Both the position numbers and the translations under genes were made by a program. From Aldrovandia affinis (taxonomy: Eukaryota; Chordata; Actinopteri; Notacanthiformes; Halosauridae): 64,000 nt of DNA. The notes beneath the pieces were generated by a model. That model had not been told where the DNA came from. It did not search any database and saw nothing but the letters and a program-made list of their open reading frames with translations. Where the stretch lies: positions 4,479,154 to 4,543,153 of the forward strand of contig JAINUG010000015.1 in NCBI GenBank assembly GCA_029706075.1. The letters are read 5' to 3'. This document shows, piece by piece, positions 37,166-49,462 of this stretch (positions within the stretch are counted from its first letter, which is position 1; each line of letters begins with the position of its first letter).

Positions 37166-40100
37166 CCGCATCTTCATGTATCCTCCAATATGTATACAGA
37201 AAATAGCGACGTTCAAAAGCAATTAACTGCCGGGATTCACACCACACGGGGGGGGGAAAAAAAAAATCGCTGGTTATGAAGGGTATGTGAAAATGAGCTC
37301 TTTTTTTCTCATGGAATAGCTGTGCCAGAGTGCACAGGTCTGCGCGACCCTGTGTGTGTCCACCCCCACACACTCCCACACCTCCCCGTCTCTAACAGAG
37401 CTGTGACCAAGCTAGCCGGGAGAGCACCTGGCAGCATCCGGCCCCCGTGTTATTAAAATGAGCAAAATGGCATTTTCGTTCCGCGCTTCTCCGCAAGGAC
37501 GCCTATCGCTTTGTTGTGGCTGCGGGGCCCGTCGCCATGCCGTCCACCTGTCACGCCGAGGACTGGGAGCGCACGGCAGGAGGTCATTCCCCCACAGCTG
37601 TTCTCTACCTGGCTGCAGGATCTCGGGAGAGGGGAAGCTTAGCAGAGCCTCCGTTCCTCTGGGCTTTCCGTCGGCCCTGGCTCGTTGTCGCCGTTGGTTG
37701 GAGCCATTTTTTGCCCTCCTCGTTTTGCGAACAGCAAAACAAATAGCGTGGACGCCAGCTGCGCATTTTGTTTTGCCTCGCGCGCTTTGTGTGCACAGTT
37801 GTGGGGGAGAATTCCCTTTCAATTCAGGGAATTAATTGAAATTAAATTAAATGAGTTCATTGAAAAATCCTGAATTGAAATGGAGTTGATCCCCAACCCT
37901 GGTGGGGAGCTTTAGCTTGGCGGCCTGTGGGGTTTGGGCCAGATGGGACTGTGTACCGTAGGGTGGTAGGTTTGCTCTAATTAAGCCCTGACACGTTTTG
38001 CCACTCCTGGGTTTCTCGGCAGCTTAACAACCACTATGAATCGAGGTAGAAGATACGTTAGCAGCCTAATCTTTCACCGCGTTTGTCACGGTGTTGGACA
38101 GGCCGCGAGACTGCGTGTAGCAAGCCGGTATGTAACTTTTTCCTCCCGCTCAACGCACTGCCGTTTCCGAGGTGGTGATGTGTACGTCCAGGTGCAGACG
38201 GGGTTAACTTTTTCCTTTAAATGCTGTCACGGCGGCACATGTTCAGCCGCTGAGTCAGTGTGCGCTGGAAGTTTCGACGGCGAAGATCCGTTTCCGTCCG
38301 CATGGCGTCTTGGGGCTGTGGCATGCCTTTATCCACACGAGGGTCCTGTCATTACGGGGAAACAGACGTTACCGTTGCTTTGAAACGCCTGTGCTTTGTA
38401 CGCTATTTAAAAAAAGTAATCTTAAAAAAAGTCAAGTTAACATATCTCTTTCGGCCCAACTCCACACATGTTAGCAGAGTAACAGCAGGCAGGTCAGATT
38501 CTTGTAACACAAACACAGGGATACGAGGTCATTCATTATGTGCGATGAAACGTGATTGTTGGTTACATGGCAGCCTGGCTTTGGGTGGTGGCGCACCCGT
38601 TGCGTTCTGTGCCCACTCTGTGTTCGTGATGACTGGGCAGGCAGAGGGGGGGGGTGTGTAGGTGTCAGAGGGTCCTTGAGGGGGCGACGGTGGAACAGAT
38701 GAGGAGTGTTCTCCTGACGAACGCGACTACGTGCCCCCCTCACTGTCCCACCGGCCTGTCGTCCTCCCGCCCCCCTCCGACAGCAGAGTGATTCATGCCA
38801 CTCTCTGCTCTGATCTCTGTGCTGACTCACACAGTCTGCCTCAGCGCATGCTGCCCAGCTCTGCGCGGGACAGCCTTTCACCCGCGTGGCTGAGCGTGTG
38901 CAGCCGCACACCAGTCTGTCGGTGTGTGTGCACAGTTTTATACGGTCTGAAGCATGTGTCTGCGTTTGTGCGAATGGCTTTATGCAGTGTGTGTGTCATA
39001 CAGTCTCTGGGGGCGGGGCTGTTTAGCTTTATGCCGTGGTCATGCGTGTGTGTGTGTGAGAGTTTAGCTTCATACGGAGTGTGTGTCTGTGGGGGCGGGG
39101 CTGTTTAGCTTTATACTGTGTGTGTATGAGAGAGAGAGTGTGTGTGCAGCAAATGCCTGTCTATGCTCTCTTATCCTGCTGGGCACTGTCAACCGGTGGA
39201 ACCCAGAAGACTGATAAGAGTGAGTTGACCTAACTTGCTTTTTTTTTTGGGGGGCAGAGAAAGCGATTAAGGAAGACTGTGTCTGTGGCAAATGCTGATT
39301 TGTAGCTGATGCGTTTTTTTTCTCTCCAAAACTCATAAAGAGGAAATTGAACTCTTCCATCTTGATTTGTCTGCCAGAATGATACGATAAATAACCGGCG
39401 CGTATTGATTTGTCTCTCTTTGTAAAATTTCACGTAACATTACTTTTCCTGTGTAAGCCGTCGTCTTCCGCCCGACGCGTGATGGAGCTCTCCATGGCGA
39501 GTGACCTCCGGACGGTCACACAATGTGCGTCCTTCTTTGAGGAGGTCCTTACGTAACTGCAGTTTAGTCAGACAGCGCGAGCGCTGTTTGAACCCTTAGC
39601 TCAGCATGGGGCTTTCTGATGCGATCAGCACATTGAGTGGAACATATACCTTTGACTGCTGCTCTGTGTCATTCTTAGTCATTTGTATCCATTTGCTCGA
39701 GAGCCGGCTGTCACCGACACAACCCGAGACAATATTTCACCCTGTGTTGAGCATTCCGTTGCGTAATGGCTGCCTTGTATTACCAGTTGGGTGCCATATG
39801 CCCCTGATATTTGAGGTGGGGCTGCCTCACGGTCTGATGAATGCTGCCGTTCAAATGCAGTGGACATTCGTTTAAGTTGACGTCCTTTTGAGGGGCAAAA
39901 TATGGGTGAATAGAAGTACTTCTGTTTTAATAAGCATTCAGCGGAGTAAACCTCCAAAGTGACTATCCCTTACAAACGTGCCAAAATATCATCCTTATCC
40001 TCATACGGAGTGAAAAACGCGATTAGGGCATACGTTGTGTATCATAACCGATATGTCAATGCGAGGGCTAGACCTGTAATGAACTATTTAAACAGTGCTT

Positions 40101-40523
40101 GTGCACTAGGTTAGTGATGTAAGTGTAACTCTTACTCATTATATACCCAAATATGTCTTGAGTCTGCGCCATAGCTGTTTTCACTGCTGTAAAACTATGA
40201 GACGGCAGACTCTAGTAGATGGTTCTACTCTGTGTTGAACCAAAATAAAAACGATCTACTTCCATAGCACTGCCTGCCTCCTGGGTCTAACTGTGAAGAG
40301 TTGCATGGCCAGTGGGAAGGGGGAAGATAGGGAATGCTACACTAGTTACCTAAATTACTTAGCCAGTGAGTCGTAGTCCACAAATGGCTCCTTATCGGTG
40401 AAATGAGAACCATTAACGTGCAATCGGTAGCTGAATTATACGCTGTTTTAATCGAGAGATAATGGTTGGCAAAACCAAAACAGATGGAAATGTCACATTT
40501 GATGTTTTATGCTTTTATATATT
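37166..40523. other. Intronic DNA with GT-rich and GC-box patches
   Basis: No coding exon or transposon is recognised. A GT-rich patch with a duplicated GC box at 38930-39150 is listed separately. A CpG-containing patch lies around 37440-37800. Confidence 0.4.
39009..39114. repeat. 82-bp-spaced duplication carrying GC boxes
   Basis: GGGGGCGGGGCTGTTTAGCT occurs at 39009 and again at 39091, each followed by TTAT. Both copies contain GGGGCGGGGC, a perfect Sp1-type GC box. GT dinucleotides lie between and after them. A third diverged relative (GGCTTTATGCAGTGTGTG) lies near 38973. Confidence 0.8.
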
Positions 40524-40655
40524 CTTTATATGGGGACAGGTGTTGGAAATTAGCCTTTGGTTATAAGCACTTAATGCAGTGCATCTGATGCTTCTTTTTT
40601 AACATTGTAACAATGCTTTTTGCTATGTCAAATAAACAAGCAAATAAATACATAT
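40524..40655. repeat. Interspersed repeat, copy 2 (LINE 3'-UTR-like)
   Basis: TATGGGGACAGGTGTTGGAA, then TTAGCCTTTGGTTATAAGCA, TGCATCTGATGC, TTTTTTAACATTGTAACAAT and a tail of AAATAAACAAGCAAATAAAT. It matches the repeat at 15803-15886 block by block and is better preserved. The AATAAA-rich end is that of a polyadenylated retroelement; the family is not assigned. Confidence 0.7.
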
Positions 40656-43600
40656 GTCAGTCTTTGGAATAGACGCTCATAGCTATCAGAAGGTAATCAG
40701 TTAACCCATTTCAAATTTGAATGATTAACCCATAGTCCAAAATGTTAGCAATAAAGCGTGGATTTCTGAATACAAGGACAATGCTAGACACTGTAAAGGG
40801 GCTGTGTCTACTGGACCCCTTCATTAGTACCTTTAGCCATCTAGTGGTAAATCAATGGTACTGTCATTACTTTGGGGGTGTCACTTGCTCAGTTAGCCAG
40901 TGAGTAAGGGATGTTTGTAGGATTGCTTATTCACAGCCAATAATTCTCACCACGTACTGTAACATTTCCTTTGTGAATACACTGCATCAGAAGCAATTAG
41001 CTGTCTGTTTACTGACAATATAATTTCCTAACAGAGAATTGAAGTCCTAGCCAAAGTGGGGAAAATGTGGTAAGAAACATTTTACACATTTAATTATAAG
41101 ATGGCTTCTCTGTTGCTCATTAAAAATGAGCAATATTATCTAAAAAAATCAATCAGGGTACAGTCCTATCTCGTAATGATATCCGCTCCGTGGTTGATAC
41201 CATAGCCTGTCCAAATTTTTAATCCTAATATTTTCTAATATCTCTGACATCTAACTAATGAAAAATAACATTTTACTCTCCCCTGTTACCTCAGTTGCCC
41301 CGTGAAATATGCTAATAACGGGTCCTCTGAAGAATAGTCTAGTGAGCGCATTAAGTGATTGATGACAGATTTCCCCAGATAGATATTGCTTGTTATTAAG
41401 TTTAAAGGAAGGTAAAGTAATTGTATTGCTATAGAATTCTGTTGCTTTCTCGCAAGGCTATTATGTCCCTCGGAAACTGATAAAAGTCCAATTTCAGTCA
41501 AACGCAGTTGACATTTCAGCGCTGAAAATAAAATCCGTCTGATGTTCAAGCTAACGACGCGCATAACGGCGTAAGCACGGTGGTCTGTGGTGCCAGTAGT
41601 CGACTGGTTTATGCCTCCGGCCAAAGCACACAGTGTAATACATTTGTGATTGTGACAATGTTGACATCTGGCAAAAATCATCTGTAGATGCTTGTGAGGT
41701 CAGGGTGACATGGAGAGCGATAAGACGATGTTAGGGATGACGTCATGGTCGTTAGTCTGCAGTGACAAGGCTTTACAAGTACATGGAATACTATACTATT
41801 TCCTTGCTATTTAAAAAAAAGAGTTGTATTTATTGTTCTTGTCAAGAGTTCATTATTAACGAGTCTCTCATGGATTAAATGGTAAAGTGGTCAATGATTG
41901 ACAGCCCGAGCCTGGAACCTACCTGTTTTATGGTGAATGGCATTGTATTAATTGCTGTGCAAATTAAAACAACTCACGTGCTGTGAGCAAAGAGGAAATA
42001 GTCAACTGCGTCTTAAATATGAGTGGCAATGTGACATCTCTTCTCTGTTCATATTTTAATGATACCAGGTGTGGCCATGCCTTGAATATAATCAATTATT
42101 TAGATACTTCCCTAATTCTTTTTTTTTGTTGTAATGCCACAGACTGCCTAATAAATTCCCCTACTAGAGGTTTTGCATGTTTTCTTTAGCTCAAACCATT
42201 CAGCACATTCAGGTAGAAAATTGAACCTGTACCCAATAATGTACTGAGGTAATTAATCTGATGGGAATTATTATTATTTATAAATAAATAAAAATAATCT
42301 GTAAAGTGTGTTAAGACGGTACGAGTTAGCCTAAAATGTTTGCCCGCTCAATGCTGTTCTTCTGCTGTTCAATTAGTTTCTTCGAGGACATTCATAAATC
42401 ATAAAAAAAATACCTCATAATCAACCTTTCCTGCTGAGTATGAATGCACTGTAGAGCTTGAATATGCATAAAGTATGGCAAAAATATGCATCTTCCATTG
42501 ACGCACTCTCTAGTATCCCTTTCATCTCAATGCCAGAGAGGGCACTGTTAAATCCCTTTCCTTAATCCGTTTTAGTTTCCATTACAGATTAGAAGAAAAA
42601 CAAATGCTTTTTATCTGTACTTTCAACTTGCTGGTTAAAATCTGTAATTACTTGTTTCAAACTTGTTTTGGGTGTAAGAATGAGTGACATAGTGGCCAAA
42701 TTATGTTTTATTTTCCCCCCACTTCTGTCGCATGCTAGTTTATCAATGGTCTCCACTTTTTAGGATCATAGTATGGCAAAATCCGTACAAAAATTAATGG
42801 ACAGGAAAACAAGAGGAAATGTAAACAGAAATCATTTTAAACAATCTGTATTTATTAACCCACTGACTTACAATGATAAATATTGGTTCCATATCGGGAC
42901 ATAATTCATGAGGCCAGAATTCATATATAATTCATTCCAAACCAGCGGGTGAAAGCCTAATCTGTTCTTGCTGCCATTATTTTGTTGAGATAGTTTTTTC
43001 CTGCCTGTTACTGTGTGGAGAAATTGTCATATTGACAATTGCTGCTAAACTATGCAGACCCATCAGACAAACCTTAACATCTCTGTTTCTCCTTGTGCGC
43101 GTTCAAGGTAAAACTAAGAGCAGCAAGGCTGGCATCCTTTGTACTCTGGCATGACGTATTTGGTTTGTTACTCAACAAGCTTCTCGGCGTTATCTCAGTC
43201 AATGTTATTTTTTAGGGAGCAGTCTTGCAGCCAAGTTCAACATGGCTGCCGCGGAAAATGGCAGGATCCAGGAATTCTCGGGTCATCTATAGGCTCTTGG
43301 ACAAAATAAAGAATTAATAGGTTCAGTATGACACATGTGCTAGGCTATGTATTGTAACCGCTTTCAATGCTTTCCTGTAATAACGAAGACTGAATCAGAA
43401 AACGTGTAATTCCAGAGTGAGTTCCCGTGTCTCGCTACGTGCCCTACGTGCCTTTTTGCAAGCTGCTTCGCTAATGTTGCCTCTCCTGAAGTGAAAATTG
43501 CCCGAGCTTGAAATTTGTTGTGCATCAACTTTGGGTAACATGGCAGTAAAATTGTAAAGGAAAACCCACTATATCACACAAGGTGACAGCTGGGGTCTGA

Positions 43601-43876
43601 TGAATTTGTGTGTATGCGAGGTAAGTGGGGCACTTCACGAGCCCGTTGCCTTGAGGAAAAATGCTTTCCCTCAAATTAGACCTAACTTGGTCGCATGGTT
43701 TGGCAGCCATATTTTTGTAACAAAAGCAACTTTAGACTTGTATTCTTTTATAATTTCATAAAATTGACAAAGTTTTCAAACTCATTTTGACACACTTGCT
43801 CTATGCCATAATAGACTGTATCATCTACATACCTATGTGAATTTGCACCTCAGTCTGCTTTGAAGCCAGTGATAAT
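40656..43876. other. Unique, AT-rich intronic DNA
   Basis: No exon, transposon or RNA gene is recognised in these 3.2 kb. Confidence 0.45.
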
Positions 43877-44213
43877 CAGGGCTGTGCCTACTATTGAGTA
43901 TCGGGATACTGTCTTTGACGTATCGCAAAATGTATTATTATTATTTTTATGCGCGCACATGAATATGCACATCAGTAAGCCTTGCACTCTGACGCATGCA
44001 CTCTGAACAAAAAATGCTGGCACTACGGTGTTGAGATGTTTTCAAAAAATACCTTGGAGAAAGAATGTTGTACTCCGCAGTCGAAGGACTTTCTGTGATA
44101 GCTTTGTCTGGTTTTGTCTGTCTGTGATCACTGTATCGTGGTATGCATTGTATTGTGATTGTTGTATCGAGATGCGCATCGTATCACAAGGTACATGGCA
44201 ACGGCCAGCCCTA
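43877..44213. mobile_element. hAT-like MITE with 8-bp target duplication
   Basis: The element starts CAGGGCTGTGCCTACTATTG and ends CAACGGCCAGCCCTAG, whose reverse complement CTAGGGCTGGCCGTTG matches the start with few changes. It is flanked by GTGATAAT (43869-43876) and GTAACAAT (44214-44221), a 6 of 8 match, and 8-bp target duplications are diagnostic of hAT transposons. Length is about 337 bp with no coding capacity. Sub-terminal GTATCG and CGATAC motifs recur inside. Confidence 0.75.
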
Positions 44214-44230
44214 GTAACAATGCATGCAGC

Positions 44231-44488
44231 CGGCCTCCCGCGTGGTCCAGTGGTTACAATGTTCGACACTGGCCACGGAGACCAGGGTTCAATTCCCTGT
44301 CTCGCCAGAGTCAGCTCTGGCCGGGAGTGCCACCAGGGGCGGCGATTGGCTGTCCGCCCCAGGGAGGAGGGAGGGAAGCCGACATGACGTTCGCTGCGCA
44401 TAAGAGTGGCCCTGTAGTACCGGGTTACGGCCGACGGCCTGGCGGGTGCCGTCTCGGAGGAGGCGTTACTTCGCCTTCATCACCGCCT
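44231..44488 (+). mobile_element. tRNA-Glu-like SINE with central domain (copy A)
   Basis: The head GTGGTCCAGTGGTTACAATG, then TTCGACACTGG, and the B-box-like GGGTTCAATTCCCTG resemble a tRNA-Glu type gene. The body contains GGCGGCGATTGGCTGTCCGC followed by CCCAGGGAGGAGGGAGGGAA and ends near GTCTCGGAGGAGGCG. The body is shared with the SINE at 56078-56468, although the tRNA-like heads differ. The 3' end is missing: a hAT-type end begins at 44493. Antisense and sense open frames here are products of the SINE. Confidence 0.8.
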
Positions 44489-44492
44489 AGTT

Positions 44493-44600
44493 CAGTGGTT
44501 TCCAAACAGGGGCACTACACCTACTGGTGGGTCTTGGAGTGGTTGAGGTGGGTCACCAGATGATACGGGAGGGGGGAGACGTGTAAAACATTTCCCATTC
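44493..44600. mobile_element. hAT transposon end fragment
   Basis: CAGTGGTTTCCAAACAGGGG is a typical hAT terminal inverted repeat of the CAGTGGTTC(C/T)CAAAC type, and it is followed by GTGGGTC-rich sub-terminal sequence. No matching right end was found downstream, so this is a partial copy. The right limit given is arbitrary. Confidence 0.6.
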
Positions 44601-45079
44601 ACCAGTAAAATTAAAGACTGCACAACAGTAGTTGTACAAACGTTATTCCATATTTCAGAATTTCTGGTTAGGTTGCATTTAAATAAGTGGTGGCTTACAG
44701 AAAATGTATTCACACATTAAGTAGGGTCTGAACTCTAGTTCGTATTGTTCCTGTATAGGATTCTGCTCTGTGGGAGATTGTTGTTTTATTGTGTGCGTTT
44801 GTGTGCACGTGTGTGTGTGTGTGGGGGGGTTCGGATCCCTCGTGAATGCATTGCCGTGGAAACGGCTGGTGCTGTACTGGGTGACGGCTGACCCCTGCTC
44901 TCTGCACACCATCCCGTACACAGCCAGAGCCTCTGGGGAGGGTTAATGGCACCGTGAACTCAAAAAGTACAGCATGTCCCCCTGCCCACTGCCCATTAGT
45001 GTCATCAGCATGGGCCAGCTTCAGACCTGCCCACTCACAATCAGCAGTGCCTACAGCAAACATATTGGTGGCAGCCTGT
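44601..45079. other. Intronic DNA, no element recognised
   Basis: Unique sequence apart from a GT run with poly-G near 44805-44830. Confidence 0.4.
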
Positions 45080-45191
45080 GTGTGTGTGTGTGTGTGAGAG
45101 AGAGTGAGTGTGAGAGTGCGCTCGTGTGTGTGTGTGTGTGCGTGCGTGCGTGCGTGTGTGTGAGAGAGTGTGAGTGTGAGAGTGCGCTCGC

Positions 45192-45226
<35 letters not shown>

Positions 45227-45420
45227 TGTGAGAGTGCGCGCTCGCGTGTGTGTGTGTGCGTGCGTGCGTGCGTGTGTGTGAGAGAGTGAGTGTGAGAGTG
45301 CGCTCGCGTGTGTGTGTGCGTGTGTGTGAGAGAGAGTGAGTGTGAGAGTGCGCTCGCGTGTGTGTGCGTGCGTGTGTGTGTGTGTGTGTGCGTGTGCGCG
45401 CGCTCGCGTATTTGTGCGCG
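45080..45420. repeat. Higher-order GT/GA/CG minisatellite
   Basis: A block GAGAGAGTGAGTGTGAGAGT followed by GCGCTCGCGTG recurs five times (near 45100, 45165, 45217, 45281 and 45329), with (GT)n or (GTGC)n between. Spacing is about 48 to 64 bp. Long alternating purine-pyrimidine runs (GTGCGTGCGTGC, GTGTGCGCGCGCTCGCG) can adopt Z-DNA. Open frames up to 247 residues across it are repeat artefacts. Confidence 0.9.
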
Positions 45421-45424
45421 TGTA

Positions 45425-48400
45425 TTTGTGCGTGCGTGAGCATGTGAATGCATAGTGCGTAGTGGGCGTGTGTTTTAGAGGTCTCGCTCAGGGGTCATGG
45501 AGGAATTTCAAAGCGAGCGTTCAAGTCTGTCCGGTCTCGGGTTTCTCCTTTGTTGCAGCCTGGGTAAATCTTGGGACGGAGACAGAGACAGGTGAATGCC
45601 GCACCGTGATTTATTCTGCAATTGAAAGCCATTATGTCTCCATTAAACCGGTGCCGACTTTCCCTCACACATCGGCACCGAAGAGCACAGCAGCCGAGAG
45701 CACAGGGAGAGAAAGCCGTGTCTCTGATTCGCTGCGTTCTGTTCATTGTTGTACTGCGAGTACCCATAGAATTATTGGAAGGCGGTGGTAAAAAGTATCC
45801 ATTTTGTTTGTATTACTATCAGTGTTTGTCGTATTTTTAATAAGCCCCCCGAATCTGAAACGTAACTATTAAAACCAGGACTGGGAAGGAATGCTTGGAA
45901 TGCTCATAAATTGAAAAAGAGTCGCGGAGAAATCATCGCATCTCGAGCAGAGATCTGATGTGGAATGAAGCCAGTAATGTTGGATTCAGATCGCTTCAGT
46001 CGAACACCCTTAATAAAAGCAGTGGAGACTCCGTCGTTCTCCGGTTCCGCGCGTTTCCACGCGCGACGGAAGCCGCGCCGCATGTGAGGCGAGGCCTGCC
46101 ACCGCCCGCCAGTGACGCAGATGGCGAGCGAATGGGCCTCATTGTTTTCTGGCCGGTCAGAAACGGTGACCACCAAAATAAACAAACATGGGTGTCGGCG
46201 TGCCCCGTGACCAGAACGGACCCCGGGTGGGAGGTCGGGGGGGGGGGTGTTGGAGCCAGGGCCGCGATTCAAGTCAGACCCGCCCCCCTGTACTCCAGGC
46301 CAAGAGAGCGGAGGTGTGCGCGAATCAGCGCATTACACAAGCCGTCAGCGCCTGGACTTGTAATCCGTTAAATATATCGACGCGGCCTCAGAGAACGAAA
46401 CATAACTATGCTGTGAGAGGAAGTTAATTACCAACATGCCAATATCACAGGAGTGATTTGTTAAATGCTACATCCAGATTATAAATGTAATTTGAAACTC
46501 ATAATCCCGTAATCCAATGCGCTACAAATAATCGCATAGGTAAGGGGTTTACCCCAGTGACTGCGTTTCTGTGGTAAATGAGTTACCAGCACAGTAAATA
46601 TTCTTTACGCTAGGTCTGGGTTCTGCTTAGCAGCTCAGGTATGTGCTACTGTCCAGACAGCTGTAAGTCTCCAAATAGCAAAGAGAAGAGTGTTTTAGCA
46701 ACTTCCAAAACACTGTGTCAGTTCCATTCAATTACAGGGATTATTTTTCAGTGGTAAATAGTAATTGAAGTGCAATTAAGTCATTTGTGTTGTGTGATTG
46801 ACAATAATGATAAAGTAAATGTAATGTGTATGTGTATGTAGGTTAGAGTGTTTTTTTTTTTTTTGGGGGTGGGGGTGCATCTGGAGGTTAGCATGTGGCC
46901 AGACCCCTGAAAGTGATTTAAACGCTGGTTCAAGTTTTCCAAGGCTTGTATAACTTTTAGCAGCCGTCGTGCTCCCAACTTGTGGATTACATCACTCTAG
47001 TCTACATGGTTTCACAAGTTTCTCCGAACAGCAGGGGAATTTTCTATGTGCTTCTCCCCCAAAAAAAAAAAAAAAAAATGTTTAAAATGTTTTTTGCATT
47101 TATCTTTGTCCTCGCTATTTAAATAAGCAAGACGGGATGGGTGTTGTTCGGCGGAAGATCTTGAGAATAACTTTTCATACCTTATCTTAGTATCTAACTG
47201 GGCTACCACAATACATGAGGGACAGTACGCTAGCCTTGGGCAGTACGTATAGGGATCCCAAAAGGCCTTATTTCCAAGGTAACTATTGTGTAACACGGTT
47301 GTTTCCCCATAGTAAAAGTAAAAGAAATGGGGAAGTACGGGATTTCTTTTTTGTCCACACTAGTCTTACCCGTTTTTGCAGCAGCATTGGGAAGCGCACC
47401 ACCCCTTCCTGCCCCGTTCATCCACTTTTAGAAAGAAAGACATTACCCAGCGCAATGAATCAGGCTAGTGTATGCTAGTGCTACTTGTCATTTAAGTCTG
47501 GTCTGCACGTGAACACATGTGACTTCAAGCCATTTCCCTGCTGTCCCCTTTCCGTTTTTGATCGCGATCTCATTGCGGAGACACTGGAAAAAAAACTTGA
47601 ATATAGCGCCTTTCTGAGAGTCCCCCAGACTGCTCACGAGTGCCGCTAGTGCTCGGAACTGGGTTGCGCTAACCGCTCCCTCCCCCCTCACGATCTTCCA
47701 TGATGGATGCCGCTCCTCCCGTGAAAGCCGTGGCCTGGGCAGCAATCCATCCTTTGGGCATAATCCCATTTTTCTATATATATATATATATATTCCCGCT
47801 ATCCTGATAACAAGGAGTGTTTCTGGAGTAGGGGCCGTGCGCCGAAAGGGCGATGACAGATTACCTTCGCGGGGAGAAGGGAGCAGGCCTGACAGGTCAG
47901 CAGCGTCCTTGTCAGCAAGGGGTCCGGGAGCCGCCCCCACTCCCCCCTCCGGCCCCACGGGAACGGGACGGTAGGGGGCACGGTAATTGGCAGGAAGCCG
48001 GGTTTCTTTTCCACGGCGGGTAGCTGAACGTAAACTGTGCGGAGACGTTGTCTCCATTAATGATTAAGAGCACGGTGGCATGCAAGCAGAAAGCCGTACA
48101 TTTCTTTTTCTGTTCTTTTTTTTTCTTCCCCTCTATCCGTAAATCCGACATACACTCAAATCCCCGGCGTAATCCCCTGCAATCCCACGGGTTTTGAGGC
48201 TACTTAGCGCGGCGCTGGCCAGTCCCACTTTAACTCTTCTCTGCCGCCCTGACCCTTCGATGGCGGGGAGCGAGAGCAGGGGCAGAAGGCTTTTTGAGGT
48301 GGAGAGAGTGGGGGGAGGGGGCGCTGGCTACATTTGTGCAGAGGTGTGATGTTGGGGGCAGGAATGACCGAGGGTGCCGCCGCTCGCAGACTTCTCCGTA

Positions 48401-48867
48401 CAACCGCCGGCTCACGGCTTATGTCATTTTTCCGATGTAATCTTCGGCATCGTTCCGTGTTGTCACTGTCTTTCTACAAAAAGAGACATAATCCTGTGTG
48501 TTCAGTAGATGCACGAAGAATATGTTTTTAGTGTCATAATCCCTGGGTTTGTACCGTTAAGCTCCGCCATGTCTTGTGATGTGCTAACGATGTAATTTTG
48601 TAGCGGGAAGCCGCGGCGGACTTCACAGAAGCGCGAGGGCCGGGCGGGGGCGGGGGCGGAGCGGAGCTTGTCCTCAGACTGTCCCGTGAGCAGCCGCGCG
48701 CGTTTGTGAGATCAAGCTCATTAGGGATGCAGAGCCGCGGCGGCGTCGGCCGCGGTGGGTTTACACCTGGTCTCTGAATGAGGTCAGTGACGCTCTGGCT
48801 GTTTGACCGGAGGAGCTGAGCTCAGGGGCCAGCAGTCACATCTCATCCTGCAGGGAGCCATCGACAT
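45425..48867. other. Intronic DNA with CpG patches
   Basis: No exon is supported. The interval includes poly-T at 46848-46864, poly-A at 47059-47078 and a TA run at 47776-47793. CpG patches lie near 46040-46330 and 48590-48770 (the latter listed separately). The antisense open frame at 47488-48057 has no recognisable domain. Confidence 0.4.
48600..48770. promoter_or_regulatory. CpG-island-like patch with GC boxes
   Basis: Dense CpGs, the GC-box array GGGCGGGGGCGGGGGCGGAG (about 48640-48659) and GCCGCGGCGG elements make this the most promoter-like patch in the intron. It could be an alternative promoter, an antisense RNA start or an enhancer. No exon with recognisable coding content follows. 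Confidence 0.3.
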
Positions 48868-48925
48868 GGATGTAGAGCTCCGTGCTATTTCCTTAAGTTT
48901 ACCATCGCACACACATGCACATATA

Positions 48926-48990
<65 letters not shown>

Positions 48991-49315
48991 TCATGCGCAC
49001 AGCACAGACACACACACAATCAGATTCGCACTCACTCAGGGACAGTATTCCCAATTCAGTAAGTCCCAATTCTGAATATTTAAAGAAGCCACATATTAGA
49101 AAGAAGCACCACTGTATCCCCTTAAGTTTAATCAAAAGTGTGCGCACACACTCCATTTCACACACACACACACACACACACTCGCGCAGTCGCACTCGCA
49201 CTCACATATTTCTCTGAATATTTAAAGAAGCCACAATGAAGAAGCACCATATTACAAGTTCTTCTTAGACGTAGAGCTCTACAGTAACCCCTTGAATCAA
49301 ACGCATGCACACGCG

Positions 49316-49382
<67 letters not shown>

Positions 49383-49462
49383 ACACTCAGTAGACAGTAG
49401 CCCCAATTACAAATATTAAGAATAAAGAAGCCACGATAAAGAGGTACCGTATTAGAACTTTG
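48868..49462. repeat. Three-copy tandem unit, each carrying an (AC)n array
   Basis: Each unit has a CTTAAGTTTA- or CTTGAATCAA-like start, an (AC)n run (48908-48987, about 49160-49181, and 49319-49376), then CACTCA-type sequence, then GAATATTTAAAGAAGCCACA (or the diverged form in copy 3) and a GAAGCACC/GAGGTACC end. Copies start near 48868, 49113 and 49266. GTAGAGCTC occurs in copies 1 and 3. The AC runs differ in length between copies. Confidence 0.8.

Noticed and set aside
44710..45453. 247-codon open frame on the minus strand
   Set aside because: It consists mostly of Thr-His repeats from the GT/GA minisatellite and its flank.
47488..48057. 189-codon minus-strand frame
   Set aside because: It crosses a TA microsatellite (Ile-Tyr repeats) and GC-rich DNA without any known motif.
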